NCBI RefSeq assembly: GCF_041504345.1
Contig: NZ_CP167895.1
Coordinates: 744,001 to 808,000 of the forward strand
Reading direction: 5' to 3'
DNA: 64,000 nucleotides
DNA from: Vibrio sp. BS-M-Sm-2
GTDB taxonomy: Bacteria; Pseudomonadota; Gammaproteobacteria; Enterobacterales; Vibrionaceae
The translations under genes and the position numbers were made by a program. The notes under the pieces are model-generated. The model saw nothing but the letters and a program-made list of their open reading frames with translations, was not told the origin of the DNA and searched no databases. This document shows, in pieces, positions 44,442-53,931 of this stretch (the stretch's first letter is position 1; the number at the start of each line of letters is the position of its first letter).

Positions 44442-47400
44442 TTAAACTTTGTAGATCTTAGCGGGAAGCGCTTGTCTTGCTGCTGCGCCCACCACCCAAT
44501 CCAGCATGACGCCTTGGCCTTCTCTCGTCGGGTCAATTAAACCAATATCATTGATGTTAACGCCATCGTTTGACTTCATTTTTACCGGTTGCTGCATGTC
44601 CCCAATCCAGTGCGCACGTTCGCCGAGCTCTTTGTGTCCAAAGCCGTGTTCAAAGCCTAATGTGCCTTGTTTGATGCCATCAATCACCATCGCCAACGCG
44701 TGTGTGGTTGAACTCGGTGTTTCAATAGCAAATACGTCGCCTGTTTTGATACCAGCAGAAGAGGCGTCTTGCGGGTGAATGTAAACTGGGTTCACGCCTT
44801 TGATCGACTCCAAACGTGGTGACAAGTTAGATACTGCACTGTGAATGTTGGATTTAAAGTTGGTTAGAGTAAATGGCCACTCTTTGGTCGGGAATTGCTC
44901 TGCTAAAGGTGTGCCGTCTGCCAGTTTCTGTGGATACCATGTCGGGCAACCCATGTACTGTTCACCACTGATGGTGTTGCGAGAAGTACCTAGCTTTTCA
45001 TTCCAGATTGCCAATGGTTTGGTCCATTTGTACTTCATGGTTTCATTGGTGTAGGCATTGGTTGCGTCTTCAAAACGACCGCCACGTGCGAAGATATACG
45101 CCACTTTGAGCATCTCTTCTGGCTTGAGCGTTTTGTTCATCACAGGTACAAGGCGTTCTAGACCAGACCAAACGATATCTTCGGCATCTACATTCGGCAC
45201 TCCGCCTTTAACGAACGCTAGATTAGCCGCAGAGCGTAGGTAGAAATCTTCCGCACTATGGATGCCGTGCCAGTTACCTTGGCTGTCTTTAATGACGTTA
45301 TCGCCAAAGCCACCTAAGCCAAGTGTTTTCGCGACATCAATAAAGAAGTTCTCTAGGTTGATCGCGCGCCCATCTTGAGTGCGTGAGGTTTTAGGCTCAA
45401 CTATCGGCCAACGAGCGGTGATCGCTTTGGTCGCAACGCCATGCCAAGGTGTTGCCATGCCCCAGCTTTCGTAGGTAACCGTGTCCGGCACAAGGTAATC
45501 TGATAATGCTGTTGTTTCATTGATGAAGGCATCGATAGAGACGATCAAGCCAAGCTGTTTTGGATCTTTAAGCTTTACACCCAACAGGTTATCTAACCCT
45601 GGCACGCCATAAAGTGGATTAGCCATGTGGTTGATCCACGCTTTTGCGCGGTAAGGGTAACCATCAATCGCAGCTGATAAGTGCTCGGTTAAAAGCGGTG
45701 CTGAGATTGGGTACCACGGCGCACGTGTTGGGTAGGGTGATTCACCAGCTGCAACACGGCGTTTGTATTCGTTGGTCTTGTGATACGGGAATTTGCTGCG
45801 AGACAAGAACACGCCTTGAGGCTTAGTTTTACCTTTGAACTTGGTAAAGTCGTAACGTGGACCAGCAACAGAAGTCGGGTAGCCGCCCGCTTTTGCCATC
45901 GCACCACCTTTGGCGTTGATGTTACCTATCAGCGCGTTCAGCATCAGAATAGAGAACGAGTTGTAGAAACCATTGGTGTGCATGTTGCCACCGTGAGTAT
46001 CCACCACTGCTTTTGTACCATAGCTGGTGAAACGTTTCGCTAGCGTAATAATCTGATCTTGTGGGATTTCACATTGCTCACTGTAGTAAGCAAGGTCGTA
46101 TTTGAAGGCTTCTTCTTTCAATCGTTGTAGAGAAGACTTAACACGGACGGTTTGACCATCAATTTCTACGTCTTGATCGACGAACAGAGCCGCTTCATTC
46201 ACCTGAATATGCGATGATAATAGTGACGTTGTCACATCTAGTGCGATGAATCCATCATCGTCAGACATCGGCTCACCTGTTTCTAGCAAACCAATATCCG
46301 ATGCACGAAGCATGCGCCCGTTTTGTGGGTGTGCTTCGTCGCTGATCACGAGGTGAGATGCATTACACCAATGGGTGGTGCCGGCTTTCTGCATCGCTTG
46401 CGCACTTGGGCGAGACAAGAAATCATGGTTGTAACGTTGGTTCTCGATGATCCATTGGATCATGCCCAATACTAATGCTGAATCGGTGCCCGGTTTGATC
46501 GGAAGCCAGTTGTTGCGATCGCCCGCCGCAAGGCTTGATGATCCTGCAGGAAGGCTTGGCGTCACTATGGTGTAGCTCAGTTTTCCGTTAGTACGCGCCT
46601 CTGCAAGTTGTCGTGCTTGACGCTTAAACGGGTTACCTGCTTGAGCCGGAGACATACCGATGAAAAGAATGAACTCAGCGTTATTAAAGTCGGGTTTTAA
46701 GTGCGAGAACTTATCTAAATCATTCATGATCGCGCCTGAACCTGCGCGGAACGCGTAGCCACAGTAAGAGCCGTGGTGGCCAAAGTTGCGAGTGCCGTAG
46801 CTGTTAAACGCAAAGCGCTTCAAGATGTCATCACGGCCTTCATTACCCGCATTGGTCACAAGCAGTTGGTTGGCTTTTGGTCCGTATTCAGGGTTGTTCG
46901 GATCAAGTGGTATTTTGATATCGCGAATCGAACGTAAGCCTTCCACTTCCCCCTCACCGAACAAGTCACCACCTTCGGTGATCTCAGAGATAAGCTGTTC
47001 GTAGCTGATGGGTTCCCATTTTCCCTCACCGCGCTTACCGACACGTTTAAGCGGTTGAGTAATTCGGTATGGGCTGTTTTGAATCTCTAACATGCCATTA
47101 CCACGGGCGCAGGCTGTCGAGCGGTTATTGATACCTGATTCACCAGACAAGCCAATGTAGGCGTCTTTTACCGGCGTTTTGAACGGGATCTGCTGATCAC
47201 TTGATAGCGGGTGGTACGGGTTACCTGAGATACGTAAGATCTCGTCATTGCGATTATCGATACGTACACGCAAGCCACACAGTGTCCAGCAACCGAAACA
47301 CATTGATGGTGCCACGCGTTGGTTTGGATTTGGCGAGATCTTACCTTGCTCATCGACACTGTACTCCGTCTCTAACGAATTACCGTGGTGGATGTGGTTG

Positions 47401-47534
47401 GTTTTCTTGCCTGCTGTGCCATCGATAGCACCGTGAACCATGTGTTTTGTGGTTGTCGCATAACCTGCAGCAAAAGCTCCAACACCACCGGCAGCAAGGC
47501 CTGTTTTCAAAAATTGACGACGTTTGTTATCCAT
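44442..47534 (-). CDS. ttrA: Tetrathionate reductase catalytic subunit (molybdopterin)
   Basis: The 1030-residue protein has a twin-arginine signal (RRQFLKTGLAAGGVGAFAAG) and an N-terminal cluster motif CFGCWTLCGLRVRIDN (near residue 79) completed by STACARGNGMLEIQ, consistent with one [4Fe-4S] cluster and bis-MGD molybdenum. Length and order fit TtrA, which reduces tetrathionate to thiosulfate on the periplasmic side. YCGYAFRAGSGAIMND and HGGNMHTNGFYNSFS are further active-domain parts. The start is 14 bases after ttrC. The neighbouring ttrB, ttrC and ttrSR genes strengthen the call over other DMSO-reductase family enzymes. Confidence 0.9.
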   Translation of the reverse strand: MDNKRRQFLKTGLAAGGVGAFAAGYATTTKHMVHGAIDGTAGKKTNHIHHGNSLETEYSVDEQGKISPNPNQRVAPSMCFGCWTLCGLRVRIDNRNDEILRISGNPYHPLSSDQQIPFKTPVKDAYIGLSGESGINNRSTACARGNGMLEIQNSPYRITQPLKRVGKRGEGKWEPISYEQLISEITEGGDLFGEGEVEGLRSIRDIKIPLDPNNPEYGPKANQLLVTNAGNEGRDDILKRFAFNSYGTRNFGHHGSYCGYAFRAGSGAIMNDLDKFSHLKPDFNNAEFILFIGMSPAQAGNPFKRQARQLAEARTNGKLSYTIVTPSLPAGSSSLAAGDRNNWLPIKPGTDSALVLGMIQWIIENQRYNHDFLSRPSAQAMQKAGTTHWCNASHLVISDEAHPQNGRMLRASDIGLLETGEPMSDDDGFIALDVTTSLLSSHIQVNEAALFVDQDVEIDGQTVRVKSSLQRLKEEAFKYDLAYYSEQCEIPQDQIITLAKRFTSYGTKAVVDTHGGNMHTNGFYNSFSILMLNALIGNINAKGGAMAKAGGYPTSVAGPRYDFTKFKGKTKPQGVFLSRSKFPYHKTNEYKRRVAAGESPYPTRAPWYPISAPLLTEHLSAAIDGYPYRAKAWINHMANPLYGVPGLDNLLGVKLKDPKQLGLIVSIDAFINETTALSDYLVPDTVTYESWGMATPWHGVATKAITARWPIVEPKTSRTQDGRAINLENFFIDVAKTLGLGGFGDNVIKDSQGNWHGIHSAEDFYLRSAANLAFVKGGVPNVDAEDIVWSGLERLVPVMNKTLKPEEMLKVAYIFARGGRFEDATNAYTNETMKYKWTKPLAIWNEKLGTSRNTISGEQYMGCPTWYPQKLADGTPLAEQFPTKEWPFTLTNFKSNIHSAVSNLSPRLESIKGVNPVYIHPQDASSAGIKTGDVFAIETPSSTTHALAMVIDGIKQGTLGFEHGFGHKELGERAHWIGDMQQPVKMKSNDGVNINDIGLIDPTREGQGVMLDWVVGAAARQALPAKIYKV

Positions 47535-47548
47535 GATGATTCCTCAGA

Positions 47549-48697
47549 CTACAAGCTATGTGAATGGTTAAGTGGTGACGATGTATTTTGGTTTGGCTTC
47601 GATGTTGTCTTTGGTGCAGAGCCAGTTGTTCTTGTAGATCCAACAGACACGATTTCAGAGGCGAACAACGCAAGTGCTAACCAAAGACCACACATACCGA
47701 CAATGCCGAGTAAACCTGCGCTACCCATTGGCAATTCATAAGGGAATGCACCCACATCAAAACGTGGAATGGTTTGAACTTCCATCATGGTGACCCAACG
47801 TACCGCCCAGGCTGAAACGATGGTTGCAAGCGCAACAGCAATAACTCCAAGCTTGCTTTGCGATAGACGTTGCAGAGGTAGAACTAAGATCATGCATAAC
47901 AAAATGCTGGTGGTGATGATGCCTAAATTGATGCCCCAAGCGTCGTTCTCATAAAGATTGAAATGACCATGGTTAGATGCCCAAATCGACGTAAGAATGA
48001 TGGCAAGACCGCCCGTTAACGTAATGGTTCTTTGTACCAGAGCGAGGTCTGTTGGTTTCAAGCTTGGTTTGCTTAAAGGCAGCAGAGCCCAAATCAACAG
48101 CGTTAAACCCGTTGCAGCAAAGAATGCGGTCGTGAACCAAAGTAGCGGTGAAGCCGGTTGATGCCAAAGCGAGCGGCTCGCCAAAATCGCAATCTCTGCG
48201 CCTGTGTAAAGCGCGATGCTTAAGCCCGAAACTGCCGTCACTGCAGCGAGTGCAATCATTAGTTTTGTTGAAACCTGCCATTGCCCTAGCGTTAGCCAAG
48301 ACAAACGTTTTAGAAGCGGGTTTTCACTCTCTTTAAGTTGTGCGATGTCGTCACGCAGGTAAACCCAAGCCGTTGCGACAGCCAGACCAGAGAACAAAGG
48401 TAGAAACAGAGAACCTAGAGACATCCACGACCAAGGCGTGATGTGGGCGTAGAAGTGCCAAGCACGTCCTGGTTGATGTAAGTCACCAGTTAGTGCTAGT
48501 GGCCCAACAATTGCGCCGATGGCCATCACAAGCACAAGGGCTGCACGAAATTGATGACTGGTTGAATTTTTAAATATCAGGGCAATCAAAAACAGAATCG
48601 CAGCCGCGTAAGCCGAACCTATGTAGAAGAAATACTGAACCGCCCACGGTAGCCAAGCGATCTCTTGAGCGGGAACTAACACCTCAGTGATATTCAT
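47549..48697 (-). CDS. ttrC: Tetrathionate reductase membrane subunit (NrfD/PsrC family)
   Basis: The 382-residue protein has about nine membrane segments and the NrfD-type start VPAQEIAWLPWAVQYFFYIG. It should oxidise quinol in the inner membrane and pass electrons to TtrB. HQPGRAWHFYAHITPWSWMS near residue 75 is the typical polar loop. Its start codon overlaps the ttrB stop by four bases. The C-terminal tail is Ser/Thr/Asn-rich and low in complexity. Confidence 0.9.
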   Translation of the reverse strand: MNITEVLVPAQEIAWLPWAVQYFFYIGSAYAAAILFLIALIFKNSTSHQFRAALVLVMAIGAIVGPLALTGDLHQPGRAWHFYAHITPWSWMSLGSLFLPLFSGLAVATAWVYLRDDIAQLKESENPLLKRLSWLTLGQWQVSTKLMIALAAVTAVSGLSIALYTGAEIAILASRSLWHQPASPLLWFTTAFFAATGLTLLIWALLPLSKPSLKPTDLALVQRTITLTGGLAIILTSIWASNHGHFNLYENDAWGINLGIITTSILLCMILVLPLQRLSQSKLGVIAVALATIVSAWAVRWVTMMEVQTIPRFDVGAFPYELPMGSAGLLGIVGMCGLWLALALFASEIVSVGSTRTTGSAPKTTSKPNQNTSSPLNHSHSL

Positions 48698-49530
48698 GCT
48701 GTCTCTCCTTGTTTGCTTTGTGTCGCGATTGCCAATTCTTGTTCGCTAGAGGATGAGTTATCGATGGCGGCTGGATCATAAATCGCAGGTTGCCCTTCAA
48801 TGTGGCTAACGAATCGCTCGTTCATGCCGATATAGAAAACATGTGGGTTGGTATTCTGCTCTGGTTTAAGCACCTTGATGTCGTCTTGGTTTTCATTGAG
48901 CAGGCGGTTAATTTCGCTGTTTGGGTCTTTGAGGTCACCAATGACACGCGCACCACCAACACAGGTTTCTACACAGGCGGGCAGCAAGCCATCTTCAAGG
49001 CGGTGTGCGCAGAAGGTGCATTTGTCTGCGGTAAGGGTGTCGTTATTGATGAATCGAGCGTCGTAAGGGCAGGCTTGAACGCAGTAAGCACAGGCTACGC
49101 AGCGTTCATTGTCGACCATCACGATGCCATCTTCGCGTTGGAAGGTCGCTTGAACTGGACAAACCTTGATGCAGGGAGCGTTGTCACAGTGATTACAGAG
49201 GCGAGGCAACATGAAAGATTTCACGTCTTGTTGAGCAGTCGAACCATCATCAAGGGAGACTTCATACTGTTTTACGGTGGTTCTGAACTGGCCGATTGGT
49301 GCTTGGTTTTCAACGCTACAACCCACTGTACATGCCTGACAGCCCACACATTTACGTAAATCAACCGCCATGGCGTAGCGTTTACCTATTTCGCCTTTGC
49401 GGTCAGGTTGGTTGTTATTGCGAATGGCTGTGCTTGCGACTGCGGTATTGATTCCGGTAATGGGAATGAGTGCAGCACCCGCGGAAACTTTGCCGAACTG
49501 GCTGAGAAACCGTCTTTTCAATGAGTCCAT
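48694..49530 (-). CDS. ttrB: Tetrathionate reductase iron-sulfur subunit
   Basis: The 278-residue protein starts with a twin-arginine-like signal (KRRFLSQFGKVSAGAALIPI). It carries sixteen cysteines' worth of ferredoxin motifs in four groups: CVGCQACTVGCSVEN near residue 61, CNHCDNAPCIKVCPVQ near 111, CVACAYCVQACPYDARF near 143, and CTFCAHRLEDGLLPACVETC near 170. Four [4Fe-4S] clusters would relay electrons from TtrC to TtrA. It is the first gene of the operon and is divergent from ttrS. Confidence 0.92.
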   Translation of the reverse strand: MDSLKRRFLSQFGKVSAGAALIPITGINTAVASTAIRNNNQPDRKGEIGKRYAMAVDLRKCVGCQACTVGCSVENQAPIGQFRTTVKQYEVSLDDGSTAQQDVKSFMLPRLCNHCDNAPCIKVCPVQATFQREDGIVMVDNERCVACAYCVQACPYDARFINNDTLTADKCTFCAHRLEDGLLPACVETCVGGARVIGDLKDPNSEINRLLNENQDDIKVLKPEQNTNPHVFYIGMNERFVSHIEGQPAIYDPAAIDNSSSSEQELAIATQSKQGETA

Positions 49531-49595
49531 ATTGGTACCTATAAATGGGTATTGGTTCTGTTGAGCTCATTGTCAGATTTTGACCCTACACGGGG

Positions 49596-49614
49596 TATTG
49601 TGGATTTCCACATT
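49596..49614. promoter_or_regulatory. Palindromic site between ttrB and ttrS, candidate TtrR operator
   Basis: This is the second exact copy of TATTGTGGATTTCCACATT. It is 65 bases upstream of ttrB and 125 bases upstream of ttrS in the divergent control region. The shared site links ttrBCA and tsdBA to one regulator. Confidence 0.7.
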
Positions 49615-49739
49615 CCCAGATCAAAGTTGATCTAGAACAAATGTGGTTTTCGCTATCTAGCTGTTATGCTTTATTTAAAAGTGCTTCAACGCGTTGAGAA
49701 ATCATTGAATAGGTAACCCGATTGAATAAAGAGATGTCC

Positions 49740-51611
49740 ATGACCGCTCGCAACCTCATCACATTCATCAGTACGTGCTGGCTGAGCTTGAGTGCAGGTA
49801 TTTGTGTTGCTGCTCAAACGGAGCCCGTTTCGGTAGCGATAAATACGATTGAATCAGAACAGACGATTGAAGTGGGTGTTTTAGCTATCAGGGGCAAACT
49901 TGCAGCGCAACAACGCTGGCAACCAACGATGGACTGGTTGTCTGAGCGTATCCCGGGAAAACACTTTGTTCTCAAGCCCTTTAACTTGGAAGAGATGGCC
50001 GAAGCGGTAAAGAAGGTCGAGGTCGATTTTGTAATCACTAATCCAGGTCAGGCGGTTCGTTTAGGACGTCAGTATGACCTCTCTTGGATGGCGACTATGA
50101 CTAGCCACAACTACAACGATCAAGGTGTGAGCAGCACGCGTAGTATCGGGTCTGCATTAGTGGTCAGAAGAATGTCACCTTATATCTCTCTAGAACAATT
50201 GAGCGGTAAGCCGATTGCGGCAGTATCTGAAAATGCTTTTGGTGGTTACCTCACTATGCGTTACCAAGTGATGCAACAAGGGCTCAACCCCAATCACTTT
50301 TTCTCTAATACTCAGTTCTTAGGTTTCCCTATTGATGCCAGCTTGTATCAACTGCGTGAAGGGCACATTGAAGCTGCGGTGGTGCCTGCGTGTTTGGTCG
50401 AGAGCATGATCAGCGAAGGTTTGCTGGTGGCTAGTCAATATCGTGTTATCGACAATCAAGCACCAGAAGGGTTCCGATGTCAGGTGTCTACGCCGTTGTA
50501 CCCTAACTGGTCGTTTGCCAAAACAGAGCGAGCGTCTTCGGCACTGGCGAAACAAATGAGTCAGGTGTTATTTGCGGTGCCAAAAAGCAGTGCGCCAGCC
50601 ATTGCAGCGAATGCATCGGGTTGGACTTCACCGACAAGCCTGCTGTCGATCGATAAGCTATACCAACAACTCGACATGCATCCACTGCAACAACCTTGGT
50701 GGAAAGAAGCGTTAATCTGGCTCAAGTACAATCAACAGTGGGCATGGGCGTTCTTTATTCTTGTCGTATCGCTGAATGCTTACCACTTCTGGTTGGAATA
50801 CAAATTCAGTCGCAGCAAAAAACAACTAGAAGCGACGTTGTACAAGCTAAAGAGTAAGAGTGAACAGCTAGAGCACTCACAACGTATCGCGGTAGTTGGT
50901 GAACTAGGTAGTAGCTTGGCACACGAGATCAATCAGCCTCTGGCAGCAATTCGGAATTATAGCGAAGGCGGTTTACTGCGGATTTCGAAGAACAAACCGC
51001 TGACTGACATAGAGCCTGTATTTGAGAAGATCCAGTCTCAAGTGGACCGTGCTGATGCGATCATCCAGCGCTTAAGAAACATGATAAAGAAACGTTCATC
51101 AGAGAAGTCTCAGACAGATATTGAGCAGTTACTAACAGACACCATTGAGTTACTGCAATTCCGATTACAGAAGCACAAGATCAGCATTGAACGTTATGCG
51201 GTGGGCAAACCTATCAAGCTAAATGTTGACCCAGTGGGCTTGCAACAGGTAGTTGTAAACCTGATCAACAATGCGACTGATGCGTGTAATGCTCAGATGC
51301 ATCGCGAACAAAGCGCTACGTCTGATATTGGCAACAAAAATAACGAACTATCGACAATTAAAGTGATTACCGAGTATCAACCGGATAAAATGATGTTGTC
51401 GATTATCGACAACGGCACGGGCTTAGATTTCACTGAACAAGAAGTGACTCAAGCTTTTGTGAGCAGCAAAGAAAATGGCTTGGGGTTAGGGCTCGCGATT
51501 TGCCAAGATGTCATTGAAGATCACAGTGGGCAAATGACGATCACGTCACTTACCCCACATGGATGTCATGTTGCGGTGACACTGCCTTTCTCTCTTTCAC
51601 GTGATTCATAA
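49740..51611 (+). CDS. ttrS: Tetrathionate sensor histidine kinase
   Basis: From the ATG at 49740 the protein has 623 residues; two alternative in-frame starts lie 6 and 18 bases upstream. After a signal segment (LSLSAGICVAA) comes a PhnD-like periplasmic binding domain (GVLAIRGKLAAQQRWQPTMD to about residue 290). A membrane segment follows (WAWAFFILVVSLNAYHFWL), then a coiled linker and a HisKA domain with His395 in SLAHEINQPLAA. The ATPase domain shows NLINNATDAC, IIDNGTGLDF and GLGLGLAICQ. It should sense tetrathionate in the periplasm and phosphorylate TtrR. Confidence 0.9.
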   Translation: MTARNLITFISTCWLSLSAGICVAAQTEPVSVAINTIESEQTIEVGVLAIRGKLAAQQRWQPTMDWLSERIPGKHFVLKPFNLEEMAEAVKKVEVDFVITNPGQAVRLGRQYDLSWMATMTSHNYNDQGVSSTRSIGSALVVRRMSPYISLEQLSGKPIAAVSENAFGGYLTMRYQVMQQGLNPNHFFSNTQFLGFPIDASLYQLREGHIEAAVVPACLVESMISEGLLVASQYRVIDNQAPEGFRCQVSTPLYPNWSFAKTERASSALAKQMSQVLFAVPKSSAPAIAANASGWTSPTSLLSIDKLYQQLDMHPLQQPWWKEALIWLKYNQQWAWAFFILVVSLNAYHFWLEYKFSRSKKQLEATLYKLKSKSEQLEHSQRIAVVGELGSSLAHEINQPLAAIRNYSEGGLLRISKNKPLTDIEPVFEKIQSQVDRADAIIQRLRNMIKKRSSEKSQTDIEQLLTDTIELLQFRLQKHKISIERYAVGKPIKLNVDPVGLQQVVVNLINNATDACNAQMHREQSATSDIGNKNNELSTIKVITEYQPDKMMLSIIDNGTGLDFTEQEVTQAFVSSKENGLGLGLAICQDVIEDHSGQMTITSLTPHGCHVAVTLPFSLSRDS

Positions 51612-51622
51612 GGAATCTTGTT

Positions 51623-52225
51623 ATGTCTGAACTTCATCAAAGGCTTCCTGTTTATGTGGTTGATGACGATGAGTCGATGCGCGACTCGTTGGTGTTCCTA
51701 TTAGAAGAGCATGATTTCACCGTGTCAGCTTTTGAAGATGGCCCGAGTTTTTTGGACTCAGTAGATTTGAGTGCACCGGGGTGTGTGGTATTAGACAGCC
51801 GAATGCCAGAGATGAGAGGGCAGCAAGTTCATGAGTTTATGGTGAAAGCGCAGAGCCCACTGTCGGTGATTTACCTGACGGGCCATGGTGATGTGCCAAT
51901 GGCGGTTGAAGCCCTACAAGCTGGCGCGGTTAACTTCTTTCAAAAGCCTGTCAAAGGTAATGAGTTAGCCGAGGCAATCAAACAAGGTTTGGACGCTTCT
52001 GAAAAGCACTTACAAATGAATGTGTATCGCCAAGCGTACGCATCGTTAACCGAGCGTGAGATAGACATCCTCAAACAAATTATCGACGGCAAGCGTAACC
52101 AGAAAATTGCTGATGAATTGTGCATCGCCATGAGAACTGTGGAAGTACACCGAGCGAGTTTGATGAAGAAGTTTTCTGCGAAAACAGTTGCTGAGCTAGC
52201 ATACATTTATGGGCAGCTTACCTAA
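51623..52225 (+). CDS. ttrR: Tetrathionate response regulator (REC-LuxR)
   Basis: The 200-residue protein has a receiver domain (VYVVDDDESMRDSLVFLLEE) with phospho-acceptor Asp58 in VVLDSRMPEM, the conserved threonine in IYLTGHGDVPMAVEAL and the lysine in FFQKPVKGNEL. A C-terminal LuxR-type DNA-binding domain follows (LTEREIDILKQIIDGKRNQK near residue 140). It is 11 bases after ttrS. It is the likely binder of the palindrome found twice in the locus. Confidence 0.92.
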   Translation: MSELHQRLPVYVVDDDESMRDSLVFLLEEHDFTVSAFEDGPSFLDSVDLSAPGCVVLDSRMPEMRGQQVHEFMVKAQSPLSVIYLTGHGDVPMAVEALQAGAVNFFQKPVKGNELAEAIKQGLDASEKHLQMNVYRQAYASLTEREIDILKQIIDGKRNQKIADELCIAMRTVEVHRASLMKKFSAKTVAELAYIYGQLT

Positions 52226-52250
52226 GCATAGATGTAAGGTATTAGGGATG

Positions 52251-52279
52251 GAGAATCATTACTTTTACCACTGATTCTC
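52251..52279 (+). terminator. Hairpin after ttrR, possible terminator
   Basis: GAGAATCA and TGATTCTC form a perfect 8-bp stem with a 13-base loop, 25 bases after the ttrR stop. No T-run follows, so termination would be weak. The rest of the roughly 300-base gap to the next gene shows nothing else. Confidence 0.45.
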
Positions 52280-52522
52280 TGATGACAGGTGGTCTTCATC
52301 AGTAATCGATATTGAAGCAAGATCACACCATTTATGGAGTGCATAAGGATGGGTCTTAGGAGGCTTTTTATCGCTATGTATTCCTGAGATACTGAACTAA
52401 GTTCATTTTAGGGCGGAACGTTTTAATAACGGCGCGTTTCCCTGTAATTCGAAACATTCACTATAGGTTGATAACTCCTCGATACCGAGGCTGATATCAG
52501 CCGAGTTAGGTTAAAATATTTT

Positions 52523-53743
52523 ATGAGTACAATGGGAATCGCAATTGGTGCGACGGCTCTTTCGTTAATACTTGTCGCGGTGTGGCTGATCTCTTTATCG
52601 CTAAGAAAGCAGCGCTTGGAACAAGAACGTAAGGCTCGTGCTGTCGCTTACCGAAAAGCGATTGAAAAAGCGCGCATACAAGAGCAAAAAGAGCGTCACT
52701 TTAAAGCCGAAACTGGGCATGTACCGTCGATTCTGTATTTGGCGAAAGAAGCTGAACGTAACAATATTAAGGAAGCTCTGTATTGGTACGACAAAGCGGC
52801 GCAACTCGATAATATCAATGGCATGTACGGCATTGTACGCCTAAGCATGAAGCGCAAAGAAGACCTGATTTTAAGAGAGAAAGCCAACTTTTGGCAGCTA
52901 GCAATCTCTGCTTTAGACAATGATGTATCGGCGAAATTCGAGATGGGTAAAGCGCTCGTTTTCGGCCGAGGAACTGATAAAAACATTCCCAAAGGTTATA
53001 CCTTCATCGAAGAGTCTGCGGCTGGTGGTAATACCGAAGCGATGTTGTTTATCGGTGACTGGTGTCTAGATAAAGAAAATCCAGATTATTCTGCTGAGAG
53101 CTCTGTTGAGTGGTACCAAAAAGCCGCCGAAAAAAATAACCTAGACGGCAAGATCAAACTGGGTATGAGCTATTTGAACGGTGTGGGTGTTGAGCCTAAC
53201 CATGGCGAGGCTGTTTACTGGTTTGAGACGGCTGCAGAAAAGAACAGTGCAGAAGCGATGTTTAGAGCGGGCGAAGCATGGATCGACCATGGCGAACACG
53301 GTAATGCCATCGCTTATATCTGGTTATTCCTCTCAGCTCATTTTGGTTACTCAGAAGCAAAGCATTTAAGGGATAAGGTCGGCGGGGAGCTTGGTGTGGA
53401 TGCCGTCGTGGGCTTGCAGGCTCTGACTAAGCCGATAATGACTAAGCTGACACAAGAAGCAATTACTAAGCACTCAATCATTAAAGCGCTCAATAAGCTC
53501 TACAAACGCAATGTACCTGTTCCTAAGAAAGTGAAAGAAGTGCTCGATGAAGAAGGTAACGAGTTGAATGTAGATACGAGCCGCATAGAGACTCAAGCGC
53601 CTAGTGAGCAAGAGACTAACGTTGATTATAGCCAACAGGTGAATACCGAGCAGGTACCAACAGATAAACAAGCTAGTCAGAATAGTGGTTCTCTAGACTT
53701 TAGTCAGTCTGCGGTTGACTCTAGCTGGAACAGAAACCAGTAA
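52523..53743 (+). CDS. Sel1-repeat (TPR-like) membrane-anchored protein
   Basis: The 406-residue protein has an N-terminal membrane segment (ATALSLILVAVWLISLSLR, residues about 9-27), a highly charged helical linker and about five Sel1 repeats. Examples are EALYWYDKAAQLDNINGMYG, AESSVEWYQKAAEKNNLDGK and EAVYWFETAAEKNSAEAMFR. The last 70 residues are polar and Gln/Ser-rich, probably disordered. Sel1 proteins scaffold protein complexes; no partner is evident here. It is a single gene with a strong terminator after it. Confidence 0.85.
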   Translation: MSTMGIAIGATALSLILVAVWLISLSLRKQRLEQERKARAVAYRKAIEKARIQEQKERHFKAETGHVPSILYLAKEAERNNIKEALYWYDKAAQLDNINGMYGIVRLSMKRKEDLILREKANFWQLAISALDNDVSAKFEMGKALVFGRGTDKNIPKGYTFIEESAAGGNTEAMLFIGDWCLDKENPDYSAESSVEWYQKAAEKNNLDGKIKLGMSYLNGVGVEPNHGEAVYWFETAAEKNSAEAMFRAGEAWIDHGEHGNAIAYIWLFLSAHFGYSEAKHLRDKVGGELGVDAVVGLQALTKPIMTKLTQEAITKHSIIKALNKLYKRNVPVPKKVKEVLDEEGNELNVDTSRIETQAPSEQETNVDYSQQVNTEQVPTDKQASQNSGSLDFSQSAVDSSWNRNQ

Positions 53744-53835
53744 GTTGTGCTCATTAGCTGTGTACGATTATCTATGGAGCAACTTGCGATTAGTCGACAT
53801 ATAGTTTTAGCTCTAATCGAGAAACTCAAGACAAC

Positions 53836-53863
53836 AAAAAGGGAAGCTGATGCTTCCCTTTTT
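53836..53863. terminator. Bidirectional terminator between Sel1 gene and sstT
   Basis: AAAAAGGGAAGC and GCTTCCCTTTTT form a perfect 12-bp stem around TGAT, with T-runs in both directions. It lies between two convergent genes. Confidence 0.93.
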
Positions 53864-53882
53864 ATTTATGTGCTATTTGCTT

Positions 53883-53917
53883 TTAGAGCTTAGAGCTTAG
53901 AGCTTAGAGCTTAGAGC
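53883..53917. repeat. Five tandem copies of a 7-bp unit (TTAGAGC)
   Basis: TTAGAGC repeats exactly five times from 53883 to 53917, between the sstT stop and its terminator, so it lies in the sstT 3' untranslated region. A broken extra half-unit (AAGAGCTT) occurs near 53926. Such short arrays vary by slippage. Confidence 0.85.
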
Positions 53918-53931
53918 TAATACCTAAGAGC

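Noticed and set aside
48790-49359. A long open frame (189 codons) on the plus strand
   Set aside because: It is fully antisense to ttrB, whose four cysteine motifs are unambiguous; the open frame is a by-product of ttrB codon use.
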